In this document: positions 38,369-49,222 of the stretch, piece after piece | Position numbering within the stretch: the stretch's first letter is position 1 | Layout of the letters: every line of letters begins with the position of its first letter | NCBI RefSeq assembly: GCF_000328475.2 | Contig: NC_026480.1 | Span: 1,550,001-1,614,000 of the forward strand | Length of the DNA: 64,000 nt | DNA from: Mycosarcoma maydis | Lineage: Eukaryota; Basidiomycota; Ustilaginomycetes; Ustilaginales | Direction of reading: 5' to 3' | Notes under the pieces: model-generated | The model's input: the letters and a program-made list of their open reading frames with translations, nothing else | What the model was told of the DNA's origin: nothing | Database searches by the model: none | Translations under genes and position numbers: made by a program

Positions 38369-41034
38369 ATGAAAGCTGCCTCTCATGAAGCGGAGCCTTC
38401 TCCAATTTCCTCAAGAAAGCGACCTTTAGCAAAGAGAAGCTGTCTCAATTGCCGGGAAAAGAAGGCACGTTGCGAGCTTCCAGACGTCTACGTCGACAGC
38501 TCAAAGGTACCACTTCCAACAGAGAAGAAATGTCATCGTTGCGATGTTCTCGGCGTCACCTGTGTAGTGTGGGACGGCGACCGCAAACGCAGACCAAGAC
38601 TTGAACCCCCCAACGAGTCGAAACCTCGCGGCACTGTGCAGGAAGGAGGCGTCTCACCAGCATCAAGCAGCAAGCAAGCGCGAACCTCGCCAGAGACAAC
38701 AGAGAGGGATCAACCAGATGTACAACCGAGTGACAGGTCCAAGAAGGACGTGTCCTCAGCCGGGCTTCATCGACGCAGTGACGGTGGTGGCTCCTCCGCT
38801 CCATCGCGGAGTGTCGAGGCTGAGCAGCTAAGGGCATCGGACCTGAAACATGCTCAGCAACTTCTTATCAACAGACAAAAAGGCTGGAAGGCGATGTCTA
38901 GGACATTGTACACGCTCATGGAGCGACTACAAAATGAGTCCAGATACAGCAACTATCTCAAATTACGGATCGATGCTCCTCCTTCGACGCCGGATATCGC
39001 CACGTTCCTGCCTCTCGACCGAGTACCCCAGTTTGATATACAGCTTCAAGATTACCTCGTGGAACACCCTCATCTACCTTCCCTTTCCGTGCTCCAACAG
39101 CAACAGTCGCAGAATGCTACTAGGCCCCGAGCGCTTCTACTGGCCACTCTGATTCTGCTTGGCTTGAAAGGGACGCACGATGAGCTCGCCTCTGCGGACA
39201 CACGAACGCTCTCAAGTTACATCGATCGGCTCGGAACACAGCTGCTCTTTTCCTCACCCCGCGATATTCATCTGGTGATGGCATTTGAGCTGCTGCTCGC
39301 TCACGAGCCCGGCCTGGTCGGCACTGCGGCCTCGCAGTTCGAGCCCGAGGGACGTGGCTTTGGTCTCGCCTCGGAAAACTTGCTAACTTGTGCAATCAAG
39401 GTTGCCAAGGAGCTGAGATTGGACAGTTCTCTGACTGTCTCCCAGCATACACCAGACAGCCTTGCTCGTCTGAGCCTATGGTGCTGTTTAAGGACTTGGG
39501 ACGGCGTCTACGCTTTCCTTGGCGAAAAATTCAACATCATGGAGGATTTAAATCAGCATTTTGCAACCACTGTGCGTCGGACTATTTTCTGCGTTGACGA
39601 TAGTGGCACTGTACTGCCCTCGCCACCACGCCTTCGTGATGCAAGTGGCTCAATATCGCACTCCTATCAAGAAATGCGAGAATTTTGTGCTCAGTCCGAG
39701 CAACGCCTAGGAAGGGACGGCATCCTCCGCTCCGCTGGCCGAACTGTCCTTAGCATGCGTGTCGAAGCTGTTTGCTATCTCTTCAGCTCTTTGCACCAGC
39801 TACAAGAGACGCTCTCTAACGCAGATCTTTCCTTGGAAGAGAAACAACAGCGCACGTCGGACATTACGGCGAAAACATACGATAGCATCATGGGTGTGAG
39901 ACACAACTCACACGAAGATTTGGGTGAGTAACGAAATGTTGCTGACGGGAGGCTGTGATGCTGTCAGCTGACTCTTCTTTTTCCTTTGGTCCCCGTGTAG
40001 GATTCTATGCAGGGCAACGGATTGTTCGCTTGTGGGAGCAGGTGTTGCACGTTGAGTGTGCCTTCTTCTGCGCGATCTATGGAAGCTATGCAACGTCGGC
40101 ACTGTTTTCGGGCAGGTTCGATGGATCGATCGAACCTCACGAGCTTCTCCATGTTATTCGCTTTAGGCTTGGTGTCGCCGACCGCATCAGTGTGGTGGGC
40201 CGGTTCAGCTTGGATGTGAGCCACACCCTGCTTGCCACTGTACCACAGATGGATCATCAGCCTGCGTGGCGTAAGCAAAATCGCTCATCCACTCAAACCT
40301 CATCGCGCTACTTGCTCCGGCTGCCAACTCTACTTGTCTGTGCCATGACAGTACATGCAGCTCGACGGTGCTTGGAAGGCATTGCTTTCGTACTCGTCGC
40401 TTGGGCACGGTCCTCAACCGACACCATGTTGGCCGTGACACTGATGGAATCTGCATCAGCGCATCTTCGCAAGCTTTCGCCCCCGAGCTCAATTGAAAGC
40501 GTGGATACAGTGGCCCAGGTGTCGGCAGACTACATTGACGAAATGGTTGAGACGGCACGACTCTGGCAGATCTACTACCGAGTGTATCGACCTGTTTCCA
40601 GCATCAAGCAGGATCAAGCATCCGAGTCGACAACAAATAACACGCGCACAGTCGTTCAACAAGAACGCTGCTCGAATGAAAACGGTGCAGCAGACTCGGC
40701 GCAACCTTCAGCGTCGAGCCGCTCTACAGCGATGGACTTTCTAGCCTCTGCTGCCGAGGTTGTGCAAGAAACCGATTCCACTCGAGGCCTTAAGACGATG
40801 GACTTTGTAAAGCAAGCTACTACAACAGGTTCCCAGGGCTCGTACATACCGCTGAGCAAGAATAGTCTATCTTTCACTTGCGACTCACAAGACTTTGACA
40901 TGCAGCCTACCGCCTCCACGGCTTCGGAAACACTCCTGTCTAGCCATGCCGGACTGGTGGATGCTGGCATCCACAATGCCCAGGTACCGTTCGATCTCGA
41001 AGCATTTTTGAAGGACGTTGACCAATTGTTCTAG
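38369..41034 (+). CDS. Zn2Cys6 transcription factor, two exons
   Basis: Exons 38369-39923 and 40001-41034 with a 77-nt intron (GTGAGT...GTGTAG) give 862 residues; the splice joins HEDLG to FYAGQRIVRLWEQ in frame. The zinc cluster is at residues 25-65: CLNCREKKARC, then a 19-residue loop, then CHRCDVLGVTC, giving C-X2-C-X6-C-X19-C-X2-C-X6-C with a loop longer than usual. Basic residues (KRRPR) follow as a nuclear signal. A Ser/Pro-rich linker leads to a helical middle homology region (TLILLGLKGTHDEL, DIHLVMAFELLLAHEPGL, LRLDSSLTVSQHT, LSLWCCLRTWDGVYAF). The C-terminal end is acidic and Ser-rich, ending VPFDLEAFLKDVDQLF, a plausible activation segment. It probably binds CGG-type half-sites, perhaps including those in its own promoter. 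Confidence 0.88.
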
Positions 41035-41283
41035 CGCAAAGAAATGCATCAAAATCACGAGGCACAAGGAATCAACAGCATAGCATGCAGGACGCTGACG
41101 ACGGAATTGTGACCACGATACTGTGTATATCTTAAGCAAACAATTGCACCAAAAAGTGCCTGGACAGCCAACCATGAGTTGGGCGGGTTTGCAACCAAGA
41201 ATCTCGATTTGGTTGACGACGTAATTAGACATAAATGGATCGAGCTTATATATTAACAACTCGAGCTAATCACAACATGCTGA

Positions 41284-41393
41284 GGTTGTATGGAGTAGTT
41301 GGTTAACTTAGGAGATTCTGATTGATGTCGAACACAGTTCTCGGCAATGCTGTCTGATTTCTCTTGCCCTGGGTTCGAATCCCAGTACGACCT
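41284..41393 (+). tRNA. tRNA-Gln (anticodon CTG), with 37-nt intron
   Basis: Exons 41284-41321 and 41359-41393. Acceptor stem GGTTGTA pairs with TACGACC (one G-T pair); D-stem GAGT/ACTT; anticodon stem GGAGA/TCTCT with loop TTCTGAT, anticodon CTG; T-arm CTGGG-TTCGAAT-CCCAG; discriminator T. The intron begins directly after position 37, the canonical nuclear site. A T-run at 41396-41401 terminates pol III. The A box is in the D-arm and the B box is GGTTCGAATCC. Confidence 0.95.
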
Positions 41394-41395
41394 TA

Positions 41396-41401
41396 TTTTT
41401 T
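41396..41401 (+). terminator. Pol III terminator of the first tRNA-Gln
   Basis: A run of six T starts three bases after the discriminator base of the tRNA, as expected for RNA polymerase III. Confidence 0.8.
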
Positions 41402-41853
41402 GTTGCAAAACATTTCCATTTCAGCTTGGACCTGCCTGTTTGTATGATAGACACGCTTTGCTCTGCTGTGTTTAATTGGCGGACACTCTCACGGCTGCTT
41501 CAAGTCGAAGCGATGGAATTATCGTCAACCACAGAAGGGTAGGATCACGAAGTCGTAGCAAAATCTCAAATTATGATATTACATTACGCCAGTCAGCGAC
41601 GCTCATCCTCGATCGACAAATGTTGGAAGTATGGCTGTGAGGGTGAGCAAGGACTCGGCATGGTACGCGCCCCTGAGACCACCGACCCCGCAGGCGCAGT
41701 CTACCGATGCTTATCTGTTCCGAAAGTATTTAGACTTTTTCATCACTCGTGAATATTACCATCGTGAAGGACTTGTCTGAGTTTGAGGAGGACGCTCAAC
41801 AACAAGGATATACAGGGATAAGGAGGTATAAGCAGGCACAGGGTGCAACTCAA

Positions 41854-41962
41854 GGTTGTATGGAGTAGTTGGTTAACTTAGGAGATTCTGATTGGTTGAG
41901 CTCACCAGCTCATCGATACGATTCGACTTCTCTTGCCCTGGGTTCGAATCCCAGTACGACCT
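41854..41962 (+). tRNA. tRNA-Gln (anticodon CTG), with 36-nt intron
   Basis: Exons 41854-41891 and 41928-41962 are identical in sequence to those of the first copy (same stems, loop TTCTGAT and T-arm). The 36-nt intron shares only its first bases (TTG) with the other copy. It is followed at once by a nine-T terminator. The two genes are 460 bases apart in the same direction. Confidence 0.95.
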
Positions 41963-41970
41963 TTTTTTTT
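41962..41970 (+). terminator. Pol III terminator of the second tRNA-Gln
   Basis: A run of nine T that begins with the discriminator base. Confidence 0.85.
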
Positions 41971-42817
41971 CTTTGGCGTTCCATGGTCCTTTCATTCGTC
42001 TAGTGTTTTTCATTCGATTCGTGAATGAAACTTACCATTTTAATTACGGTCAAACAGCGTGCTTGCCCCCAGCCGACGAAAAAAATCATCAATCTGAATT
42101 GCTCAGAGCCGTTCGTGCGCAGCCGTGCTGACGATGGCTGTTTTCGCTTCAATGTGTATATGCTCGGGGTTCACACGTCACAATCGTGAATCGTGAATTC
42201 ACGACCCACCATTGTTTATGTTAGCTTAGGCGAGGCGGCTGATACTCCTACGTGAGCCGCGGAAGACAAAATACGAATCGTGAAGCTTCAACAGAGATTC
42301 GTGATTCTGGAGCGCTCACCAACTACTTTGAGCATTCACGCGCTGAAGCCAGGACAATTTAGTTGAATTACTGCAACTCCGACACGGCATGCACACGACT
42401 CTTGCAACACACACAGTCAAGCCTAGAATCTTGAATACTGTATCTGAAGAGATCATTCATCAAACCAAAGTTGGGCTGTAGTCAACTCACGAGTGACTGT
42501 TACAATCAAAAGTCGACCGCGCTGTTCCGTATTGAGGTAACTTAGCAAGGATCTTTCACAGAGGGCCCCCGCGCGCAGAAGGCATTGTATTTGTGTTAGG
42601 GGAAAGCAGAATTCTGGATGCTCACCACGCCCCGCCCGGGGACCTTGGCTGGGATCGACAGGTTACCGCCAAGCGAACCAGAGTGCAGGCACTTTGCTTT
42701 AATTACGAAAAACGGATGGGGTCGAACTGCAGTTCCAAATGTTCGATCCACAGCAAGCTAAGATAATTCACGATTACGATAACTAGCCAAATTTCTTGCG
42801 CCAGCGGTTCGATATAG

Positions 42818-42856
42818 GCCAATGCCATTGCCAATGCCATTGCCAATGCCAATGCC
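42818..42856. repeat. GCCAAT/GCCATT hexamer repeat
   Basis: Six hexamers GCCAAT or GCCATT in alternating order plus a final GCC. The unit contains CCAAT on one strand and ATTGG on the other, so the array is a cluster of CCAAT-like words. Confidence 0.9.
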
Positions 42857-43410
42857 GCTGCGCTCGCCACCTACATATCTCGTGTTACGTGGACCAATGT
42901 TATCGACCATTGCCAAGCCAACACGCGAGCAGCCATTCTGAGAAGGCGCTTGAGACTCCAATTACCCTTCGCAGTGGCAAAGCGCGTCCCAAGAGCTCCG
43001 CCCCGCACGCGCATTGCGGCGATTATAAATGCTCTGGGCTCATTCGCGTGTACGCAGCTTTCCACTCCAACAGCATGGTCCAATAAGACTAAGTCAGACG
43101 CAATCCAAGCACAAAGGTAGTGGCGCAGACATCAAGGCAGGTACCTGAGCGACATGTTGGCGCAACGTGAATTGTTGGAAAAGCCTATGATGCGACGATG
43201 TGTTTTGGCATCCGTGATTCCAGCTCTGAAGGTGAGAAGACAGAGTGGCTTCGACCACGGACGGTTACCGCCCTCGCTTACGGCCTGCTTCGCTTTGAAA
43301 TATCGGCACACTCTATCCAAACGCTTTCCCCGCATCTCTGCTGGACACTGTCTAGCTTGAGCCGCAACAAGCAGACTCGCTCTATGCCTCCCAGCCTTCG
43401 CTTGACACAC

Positions 43411-43417
43411 TATAAAT
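43411..43417 (+). promoter_or_regulatory. Possible TATA box of the fatty alcohol oxidase gene
   Basis: TATAAAT, 196 bases before the chosen ATG, is the clearest TATA-like element in this promoter. A leader of 100-170 bases would follow. Confidence 0.4.
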
Positions 43418-43612
43418 TGCCCAGAGCCGCAATATCGCCACCATGTAGTGTCTATAATACCTACAGACCTATTCCGTCCCTTCATCCTTACCTTCCTCCT
43501 AATCTCTTCGACCTCGACTCGCTGGCTATATTCTCCGAGGGTTGACCTTCCCTGTTCTGTCCTATCTTTCCACTCCGCCCCTGTGACGTGTTCATTCCAG
43601 AATCGAGTCGCT

Positions 43613-45931
43613 ATGTCGGTTGCAACGAAGGGGGGCATTCCCATGCCCAAGATCATCAAGGCGGAAGAAGTTTGGAGCGCCGCTCAAAGGGAGGCTTTCC
43701 TTGCCTTTGCCGATGCCATCGTTCCCGAACTTGATGGCGCAGATGCTGCCGACGTTCTTTCTCACCTTCCTGCCGAGGCTACCGACCGTCAGCGAGAACT
43801 CGCCCCGCGATTTGCTAAGGAAGGCTTCAAGTCGTCGCCACGTCTGCTTGATTGTGCTGCTCAGCAGTGCCTGGCCTCGCTCTCGTCTAACGTCGCAGGT
43901 CAGATCAACCTGTTCCTCACCCTCCTCTCCACTCGCGCAGGTACCATCGCCCTCTCCGGCTACGTTGGCCCTTTCACTCAGCTCGACCGGCTGACTCGAG
44001 AAAAGGTCATCTTAGGCTGGCTCACTTCGCGTCTCACCCTTCTCCGTATGGCATCGGCCGGTCTCAAGGGCATCATTCTGTTGGTTTATTACCGCAACCA
44101 TCAGCCAGCGTGGGAGGCGATCGGATACCCTGACGGTCGTGCTGACGATTGGACTCGTCCTACCCAAGGCGGCGAGGTTACGCCACCGACTCCGGTGTAT
44201 GACTACAAGTTCGAGAACGACAAGATTGCTGCTCAAGCAACTGGCTCTGAAATCATTGTCGACACCGAAGTGCTTGTCATCGGCTCCGGTTCCGGTGGTG
44301 GTGTAGCGGGTAGCTACCTGGCTCAGCGCGGTATACGCACCCTCATCGTAGACAAGGGTATCTATCTCCACCCCGACAAGGTGGTGGGTCGAGAGGATCA
44401 AGGTTACAGTCTGCTCTACGAGGGTGAGGGTATCTTGCCATCCGAGAACGGCTCTATCAACATTCTCGCCGGGTCCACCTTCGGTGGTGGATCTTCCATT
44501 AACTGGTCTGCTTCACTCAAGCCTCGCCACTTTGTGCGAAGAACATGGGCCGAAAAGTACGGCGTCCCTTATTACAATAGCCCTTACTTCACCTCGGACC
44601 TGAATGCCGTCTGCACGCGCATGGGTGTAGCCGTTGCTCCTATCCGTCACAACATTGGTAACTCACTTCTCGCATTGGGAGCTCAGCGAGCTGGTCACCC
44701 GGTCGAGCCGGTCCCACAGAACAGTGGTGGCCACACCCACTATTGCGGCAAATGCCAGTTGGGCTGCATCTCCGGCCACAAGCAAGGAGGTATTGTGTCG
44801 TGGCTCAAGGATGCCGCCGAGGCCGGCGCCGCCTTCATGACTAATTGCTACGTTGAGCGCATCCTCTTTGACAAGAACAAGCGTGCCATCGGTGCGCTCG
44901 CCACCGTCGACGGACGCAAGATCAAGATCCTGGCTGCTAAGGGCGTCGTCGTCGCATCCGGCTCACTCCAAACGCCCGCGCTGCTCCTGCGTTCACCCGA
45001 GCTCAAGACCAACAAGATGATCGGTCAGACGCTCCGACTCCACCCAGCCACCGTTGTGACCGGATACTACAACTTCCCCATCAAGCCATGGGAAGGTGGA
45101 TTGCTCACCATGGTGGACAACTCTGCCGAGATGGTCGACAAGGATGGATGGGGCTGCAAGATCGAAGTGATTGCTTCGTCGCCCTCGATCCACGCCGCTT
45201 TCAACAACTTTGCGAGTGCCAAGGAGCACAAGTCGCGGATGCTTCAATACAGCCACAGCTACACTATGGTCATCATCTGCCGTGACCGCGACGGCGGACG
45301 CGTTGTTCTCGATGAGAAGGGATTGGCACGTGTCGATTACACTATTTCTTCGTTCGATCAGCGCAGCCTGGTCCAAGGCATTCTTCGAGGAGCCGATGCG
45401 CACCTGATGGCCGGTGCAGAGGTTATCGGTACCGCCCAGACCGCTGTTCCCGCTTTTGTCGCCAGCTCGCTCAGCTCCGCCAAGCCTCCTACTAACGGTG
45501 CCCCCGCCCTCCCCCCGCCTCCCTCGGACAGTATCTACACCGAGACCACCCAGGTACCAGCCACCTTCACTCCCGTCCAGACGGTTCCCCGTGATCTCAA
45601 CGACCCGGCTTACAAGGAGTGGCAGAAGAAGGTCAGCGCGGCTGGTGCTCAACCTTACATCTTGTCGATGGGTTCGGCTCATCAAATGGCTTCGTGCCGT
45701 ATGGGTGCCAATCCCAAGATGTCGGCGCTTGACCCCGAGGGACGTGTTTGGGGAGCCAAAAACCTGTGGGTCGCCGATGCTTCTGCCATGTGCGAAGCGA
45801 GCGGTGTCAACCCAATGATCACTGCCATGGCCACGGCCCGTGGTGTCGCTCGCAATGTCGCTCGCGATATCGGTGCCGTTGCTCCTGCCCCATTGCGTTC
45901 AGAAGTTGCTGGAGAACAAGCCCGCCTGTAG
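43613..45931 (+). CDS. Long-chain fatty alcohol oxidase (GMC type), PTS1 ARL
   Basis: A 772-residue flavoenzyme that oxidises long-chain alcohols to aldehydes and releases H2O2. Residues 1-210 are the family-specific N-terminal part (AQREAFLAFADAIVPEL; VGPFTQLDRLTREKVI; RNHQPAWEAIGYPDG). The FAD-binding motif VLVIGSGSGGGVAGSYLA is at about 220-237. GSTFGGGSSINWSASL and HTHYCGKCQLGCISGHKQGG are typical of the FAO family. The catalytic His lies in MGSAHQMASCRMG (about 685-697) and the paired Asn in ASGVNPMITAMA (about 730). The protein ends GEQARL; the last three residues fit a peroxisomal PTS1. The codons before ATG 43613 read as leader, and homology begins near residue 15. Codon use is strongly biased to C-ending codons, as in a well expressed gene. 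Confidence 0.93.
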   Translation: MSVATKGGIPMPKIIKAEEVWSAAQREAFLAFADAIVPELDGADAADVLSHLPAEATDRQRELAPRFAKEGFKSSPRLLDCAAQQCLASLSSNVAGQINLFLTLLSTRAGTIALSGYVGPFTQLDRLTREKVILGWLTSRLTLLRMASAGLKGIILLVYYRNHQPAWEAIGYPDGRADDWTRPTQGGEVTPPTPVYDYKFENDKIAAQATGSEIIVDTEVLVIGSGSGGGVAGSYLAQRGIRTLIVDKGIYLHPDKVVGREDQGYSLLYEGEGILPSENGSINILAGSTFGGGSSINWSASLKPRHFVRRTWAEKYGVPYYNSPYFTSDLNAVCTRMGVAVAPIRHNIGNSLLALGAQRAGHPVEPVPQNSGGHTHYCGKCQLGCISGHKQGGIVSWLKDAAEAGAAFMTNCYVERILFDKNKRAIGALATVDGRKIKILAAKGVVVASGSLQTPALLLRSPELKTNKMIGQTLRLHPATVVTGYYNFPIKPWEGGLLTMVDNSAEMVDKDGWGCKIEVIASSPSIHAAFNNFASAKEHKSRMLQYSHSYTMVIICRDRDGGRVVLDEKGLARVDYTISSFDQRSLVQGILRGADAHLMAGAEVIGTAQTAVPAFVASSLSSAKPPTNGAPALPPPPSDSIYTETTQVPATFTPVQTVPRDLNDPAYKEWQKKVSAAGAQPYILSMGSAHQMASCRMGANPKMSALDPEGRVWGAKNLWVADASAMCEASGVNPMITAMATARGVARNVARDIGAVAPAPLRSEVAGEQARL

Positions 45932-46424
45932 AGAAACATTGCCATTTCAGAATCTCTCCCAATTCATTTCCTTCTAAAGTCTGTAAAGGTTCAAACTCTG
46001 TTTCGTTCTGCCAGCGACTCTCCACTTTTCCCCTGGCCTGGCTTTGAGAGTTCTGATGGCAAGTGATGTGATACTCGGATACGTTAATCGTGAATGATTC
46101 ATCGGGGTCCACTGCAGCGCATCTGCAAACCCATTGCCCACGCGTGGGCAACCAAATCCTAAGATTCTTGATTCTTTTGGATCGCCATCCTCATGAACTT
46201 GTGGACGTCTTTCAAGCAGACTTCCCAATACACATGAAACGCACCACTACATGTTGAGAGGATCAATCAAGCTTACATTCTCTCTACTCTAAATGAACGC
46301 CCGGCATGCGAAACATGAGCATGTTGGATGCAGCACGAACAGCGTCGTTTAGGACGACGAGACAGGACGAGACAGCAATCACGAATCGTATTGCAAGGCA
46401 AATAGCAATGGAACCGCAGGGAAA
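45932..46424. other. Convergent 3' region between oxidase and MATE genes
   Basis: Both genes end here. Contains TCGTGAATGATTC (46088) and ATCACGAATCG (46378) words. No coding frame. Confidence 0.55.
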
Positions 46425-48806
46425 TCAGATTGACACTTGGCCTTCTTCCTCTTCGATGGCCGAGCCTGCTAGAGAAGATGGGCGCAAGCAGTGAGGGCTG
46501 AGAGCCGGGTCTCGACTGTTGATTGCGTCGACGGTAGAAGACGTTTGAGCAAGTCGAGGCCCCGTCAGTGCCTCAATGTCCGACTTGATGGCCCCATGCG
46601 CCGATGGAGCAGCTCTAGCAGAATGCGAGGAGTCTGAAGGATCGTCGACAGCCATGCGCAACTGCACCTTTTTCACCTCCCAGTCCCAATCGGTGATGCT
46701 GATGAACCAGATCATGCCGGCAGAGCCGAACAAGAGCGCGATTGTCAAACCCCACCAGAGGCCCGCCAGTCCTAGATTGATGCGGGTGAAGGTGAGCACG
46801 AGGCCTACGGGGATACCGATGACGTAGTATGAAATCATATTGATGCCAGCACCTGCAGCTTGCCTTCCGGTTCCACGCAAAACTCCACCCGCAATGCCGC
46901 AGATTCCGTCGGCGACCTGGAAGAAGGCGAGCAGAGGGAGAATGTGTTCGACGAGCTTGATGACCTCGATGTCGGAACTGAAAAGCCAACCCCACTGCTT
47001 CCGGAAGATGAGGAACAGGGCGGAATTCAAGCCACCCATGGCAAGCGATAGGATGAGACTCACTCGGCTCGAGATTTTGGCCTCATCGGGTCTATTGGCG
47101 CCGAGAAGGTTGCCAACACGAACGGCTGTGGCTACTGATGCACCGAAAGGGAGCTGATACGTGACGGAAGAGCTGACGAGCAGCACCGACTGGGCAGCGA
47201 GTGCAATAACACCGAGCTGGCTAGTAACCAGACCGACAATCTCCCAGGCCCACCACTCGGCGGCAAGGCTGACCATGCCAGCAAATCCGAGCAAAAGCAC
47301 GGGCTTGATGCCGTCCCACTTGAAAGCAGCGGTGGTGAAGCCATCCCATGCGTCACGGGGAGCGACTACACACTGTAAGAAGCAAAGAATAGCCATAAGC
47401 CACATGGACAGCGCCGATGCGAGCGGAGCACCGATGAAGCCAATCCGAATCGATTCGGGTCCCCAGACAAGCAGATAGTTGGCGATGGCGTTGAGCGGCG
47501 AGACAAACATGAGGACGATGGTGGGAGCATGCATGAGACCTTGTGCCTGGAGATACCTTCGGCAGACCTCAAAGAGAGCGTAACCGGGCAAACCGTAAGC
47601 CAGCACAGAGAGGTAGCGGCCTGCGAGATAGGCCACTTCAGGATCTTGGCCGATTCTAACCAGGATGGCTTCGGCATTGAGCCAGACAGCAAGGATGAGC
47701 GGCAGGATAGCTGTGAGAATGACGCCCATGCGCTGCGTCCACAGCCCGACCGACTTGGGCTGCTGGGTATATGCTGAAGGAAGGAGCGTATCCAGTGCTG
47801 AGATGAAGCCGGAGAGTACACTGAAACCCGAGACGTTGGCAGTCATGCTGGAGAGCGAAGCAGCAGCCAGCTCGACCGTGCCGAGATGGCCAAGCGAAAA
47901 CACCGAGGCAACCGATAATGAAAGTTCCAGCAAGTGAGTGGCAAAGATGGGGATCGTGTAGCCAATTAGTACCCTAGCCTCCCTCCACGCGATATGGTCG
48001 TGTGGCTCGCGTGCAATCGATTCGATCTGCTCGACGCCGGGAAGAGGAGCTTCTCGAATCAGATTGGCAGCGGCCCATCCACTAAAGCCTGAAGCGCCAG
48101 CTCCTCCGCTAACGATACTGGCACAATCGACCGACGAGCGACGCACGCCGCCGTACGATGCTGCAGCCGTACCAGCTCTGTAAGAGCTATTGGTATCAGG
48201 TTGTGCTAGAGGGCGACCGCCCAGCAGCGCAGTCGTCTCTGTGGCATCCGCCCCTTGGTCTTCCTGGGATCTTCTGGTTGGCTTTTGGGGGGGAGCTAAT
48301 GTGGACACGGCGGATGCACCAAGTGTGATGTTGGAGGCTCCTGTAGGATGATGTGTCAATGGAGCGGCAGTAGTACCTCCGAGCAGATATTCGGACGGGA
48401 TGCCGACCACTTGTGAATACGCATTGACACTGGGACGGCGGTTGCGGGGTGATACAACGGGAGCGGTTGCTAATCGATTGGTACGGCCAAAAGCGGGCGA
48501 AGTAGAAACAGCAATTTGATGGGGAGGCAGCGAAATACTGCTGAGATCGTTGTGGGTGGAGTCATCGGTATGGATGGAAGAGGCCGATGCCGAAGCTATA
48601 GCATGATTGTCGTCGCGGTCGTGATCTCGATCCCGATGTGCGCTGTGGCCATCATCTTCGTCGGACGCTCGTGTTGTGAGCGTACTGTGTGGATGGCGAG
48701 GCTGACTCGATTCGAGTGCGCCGAAATGCTGATAAGAGCTTGGGTGACCTTGTAGTAACGTATAATCTCTCGTCACGGAAGATCCGTAGCGCGGAGTGAA
48801 GCTCAT
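46425..48806 (-). CDS. MATE-family multidrug/organic cation transporter
   Basis: A 793-residue protein. The first 260 residues are polar, Ser/His-rich and without helix, longer than in most fungal MATE proteins (total usually 550-700). The membrane part begins EARVLIGYTIPIFATHLLEL and shows about 12 helices with MATE motifs: ASLSSMTANVSGFSVLSG and ALDTLLPSAYTQ in the first half, QLPFGASVATAVRVGNLLGA and ICGIAGGVLRGTGRQAAGAG in the second half. MATE proteins export organic cations in exchange for H+ or Na+ at the vacuole or plasma membrane. ERC1 is the yeast relative. An acidic tail (SAIEEEEGQVSI) ends the protein. No intron. Confidence 0.92.
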   Translation of the reverse strand: MSFTPRYGSSVTRDYTLLQGHPSSYQHFGALESSQPRHPHSTLTTRASDEDDGHSAHRDRDHDRDDNHAIASASASSIHTDDSTHNDLSSISLPPHQIAVSTSPAFGRTNRLATAPVVSPRNRRPSVNAYSQVVGIPSEYLLGGTTAAPLTHHPTGASNITLGASAVSTLAPPQKPTRRSQEDQGADATETTALLGGRPLAQPDTNSSYRAGTAAASYGGVRRSSVDCASIVSGGAGASGFSGWAAANLIREAPLPGVEQIESIAREPHDHIAWREARVLIGYTIPIFATHLLELSLSVASVFSLGHLGTVELAAASLSSMTANVSGFSVLSGFISALDTLLPSAYTQQPKSVGLWTQRMGVILTAILPLILAVWLNAEAILVRIGQDPEVAYLAGRYLSVLAYGLPGYALFEVCRRYLQAQGLMHAPTIVLMFVSPLNAIANYLLVWGPESIRIGFIGAPLASALSMWLMAILCFLQCVVAPRDAWDGFTTAAFKWDGIKPVLLLGFAGMVSLAAEWWAWEIVGLVTSQLGVIALAAQSVLLVSSSVTYQLPFGASVATAVRVGNLLGANRPDEAKISSRVSLILSLAMGGLNSALFLIFRKQWGWLFSSDIEVIKLVEHILPLLAFFQVADGICGIAGGVLRGTGRQAAGAGINMISYYVIGIPVGLVLTFTRINLGLAGLWWGLTIALLFGSAGMIWFISITDWDWEVKKVQLRMAVDDPSDSSHSARAAPSAHGAIKSDIEALTGPRLAQTSSTVDAINSRDPALSPHCLRPSSLAGSAIEEEEGQVSI

Positions 48807-49177
48807 GCTTTTGATGAGCCTATCGGACGAATCTTGAAGTCGTTCAAAAAAGCTGTGATGGTGACGAAGATGAAGAGACTTGAACCAATACTCACTTTTT
48901 GGTCAGGCTTGCAATTCGCTGAATCATGAATTCGTGATTTGTGATTTCGGAGAAGATGAAAATCATTTCACATTCACGATAACGGTCTCACGCAGGAGGA
49001 ATCGTGAATCTTGGAAAAGCCACACGCGTGACTGGTGACTGGTGACTGTGAATCGTGAGTCGTGAGTGTGTTTTGGAGAGCTGCGCGAATCAAATCGTGA
49101 ATGTGCGTGCATGTCCAAGGTGGCCCTAACGAGCTTCACTCACGACTCTCGCCGGTTCCGGTTCTCATCGCCGGAAA

Positions 49178-49222
<45 letters not shown>

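Larger units (their letters stand above)
41035..43612. other. Spacer of 2.6 kb carrying two tRNA genes
   Basis: Apart from the two tRNA-Gln genes, the GCCAAT/GCCATT repeat and a TATA box, nothing coding is seen. TCGTGAATCGTGAATTCACGA near 42185 is a strong example of the window's palindromic word. The frame 43132-43659 on the minus strand overlaps the oxidase start and is rejected. Confidence 0.6.

Noticed and set aside
43132..43659. 175-codon minus frame at the oxidase start
   Set aside because: Overlaps the promoter and first codons of a well supported gene and has no recognisable feature.
44993..45685. 230-codon minus frame opposite the fatty alcohol oxidase
   Set aside because: Antisense shadow caused by C-ending codon bias in the oxidase gene; no motif.
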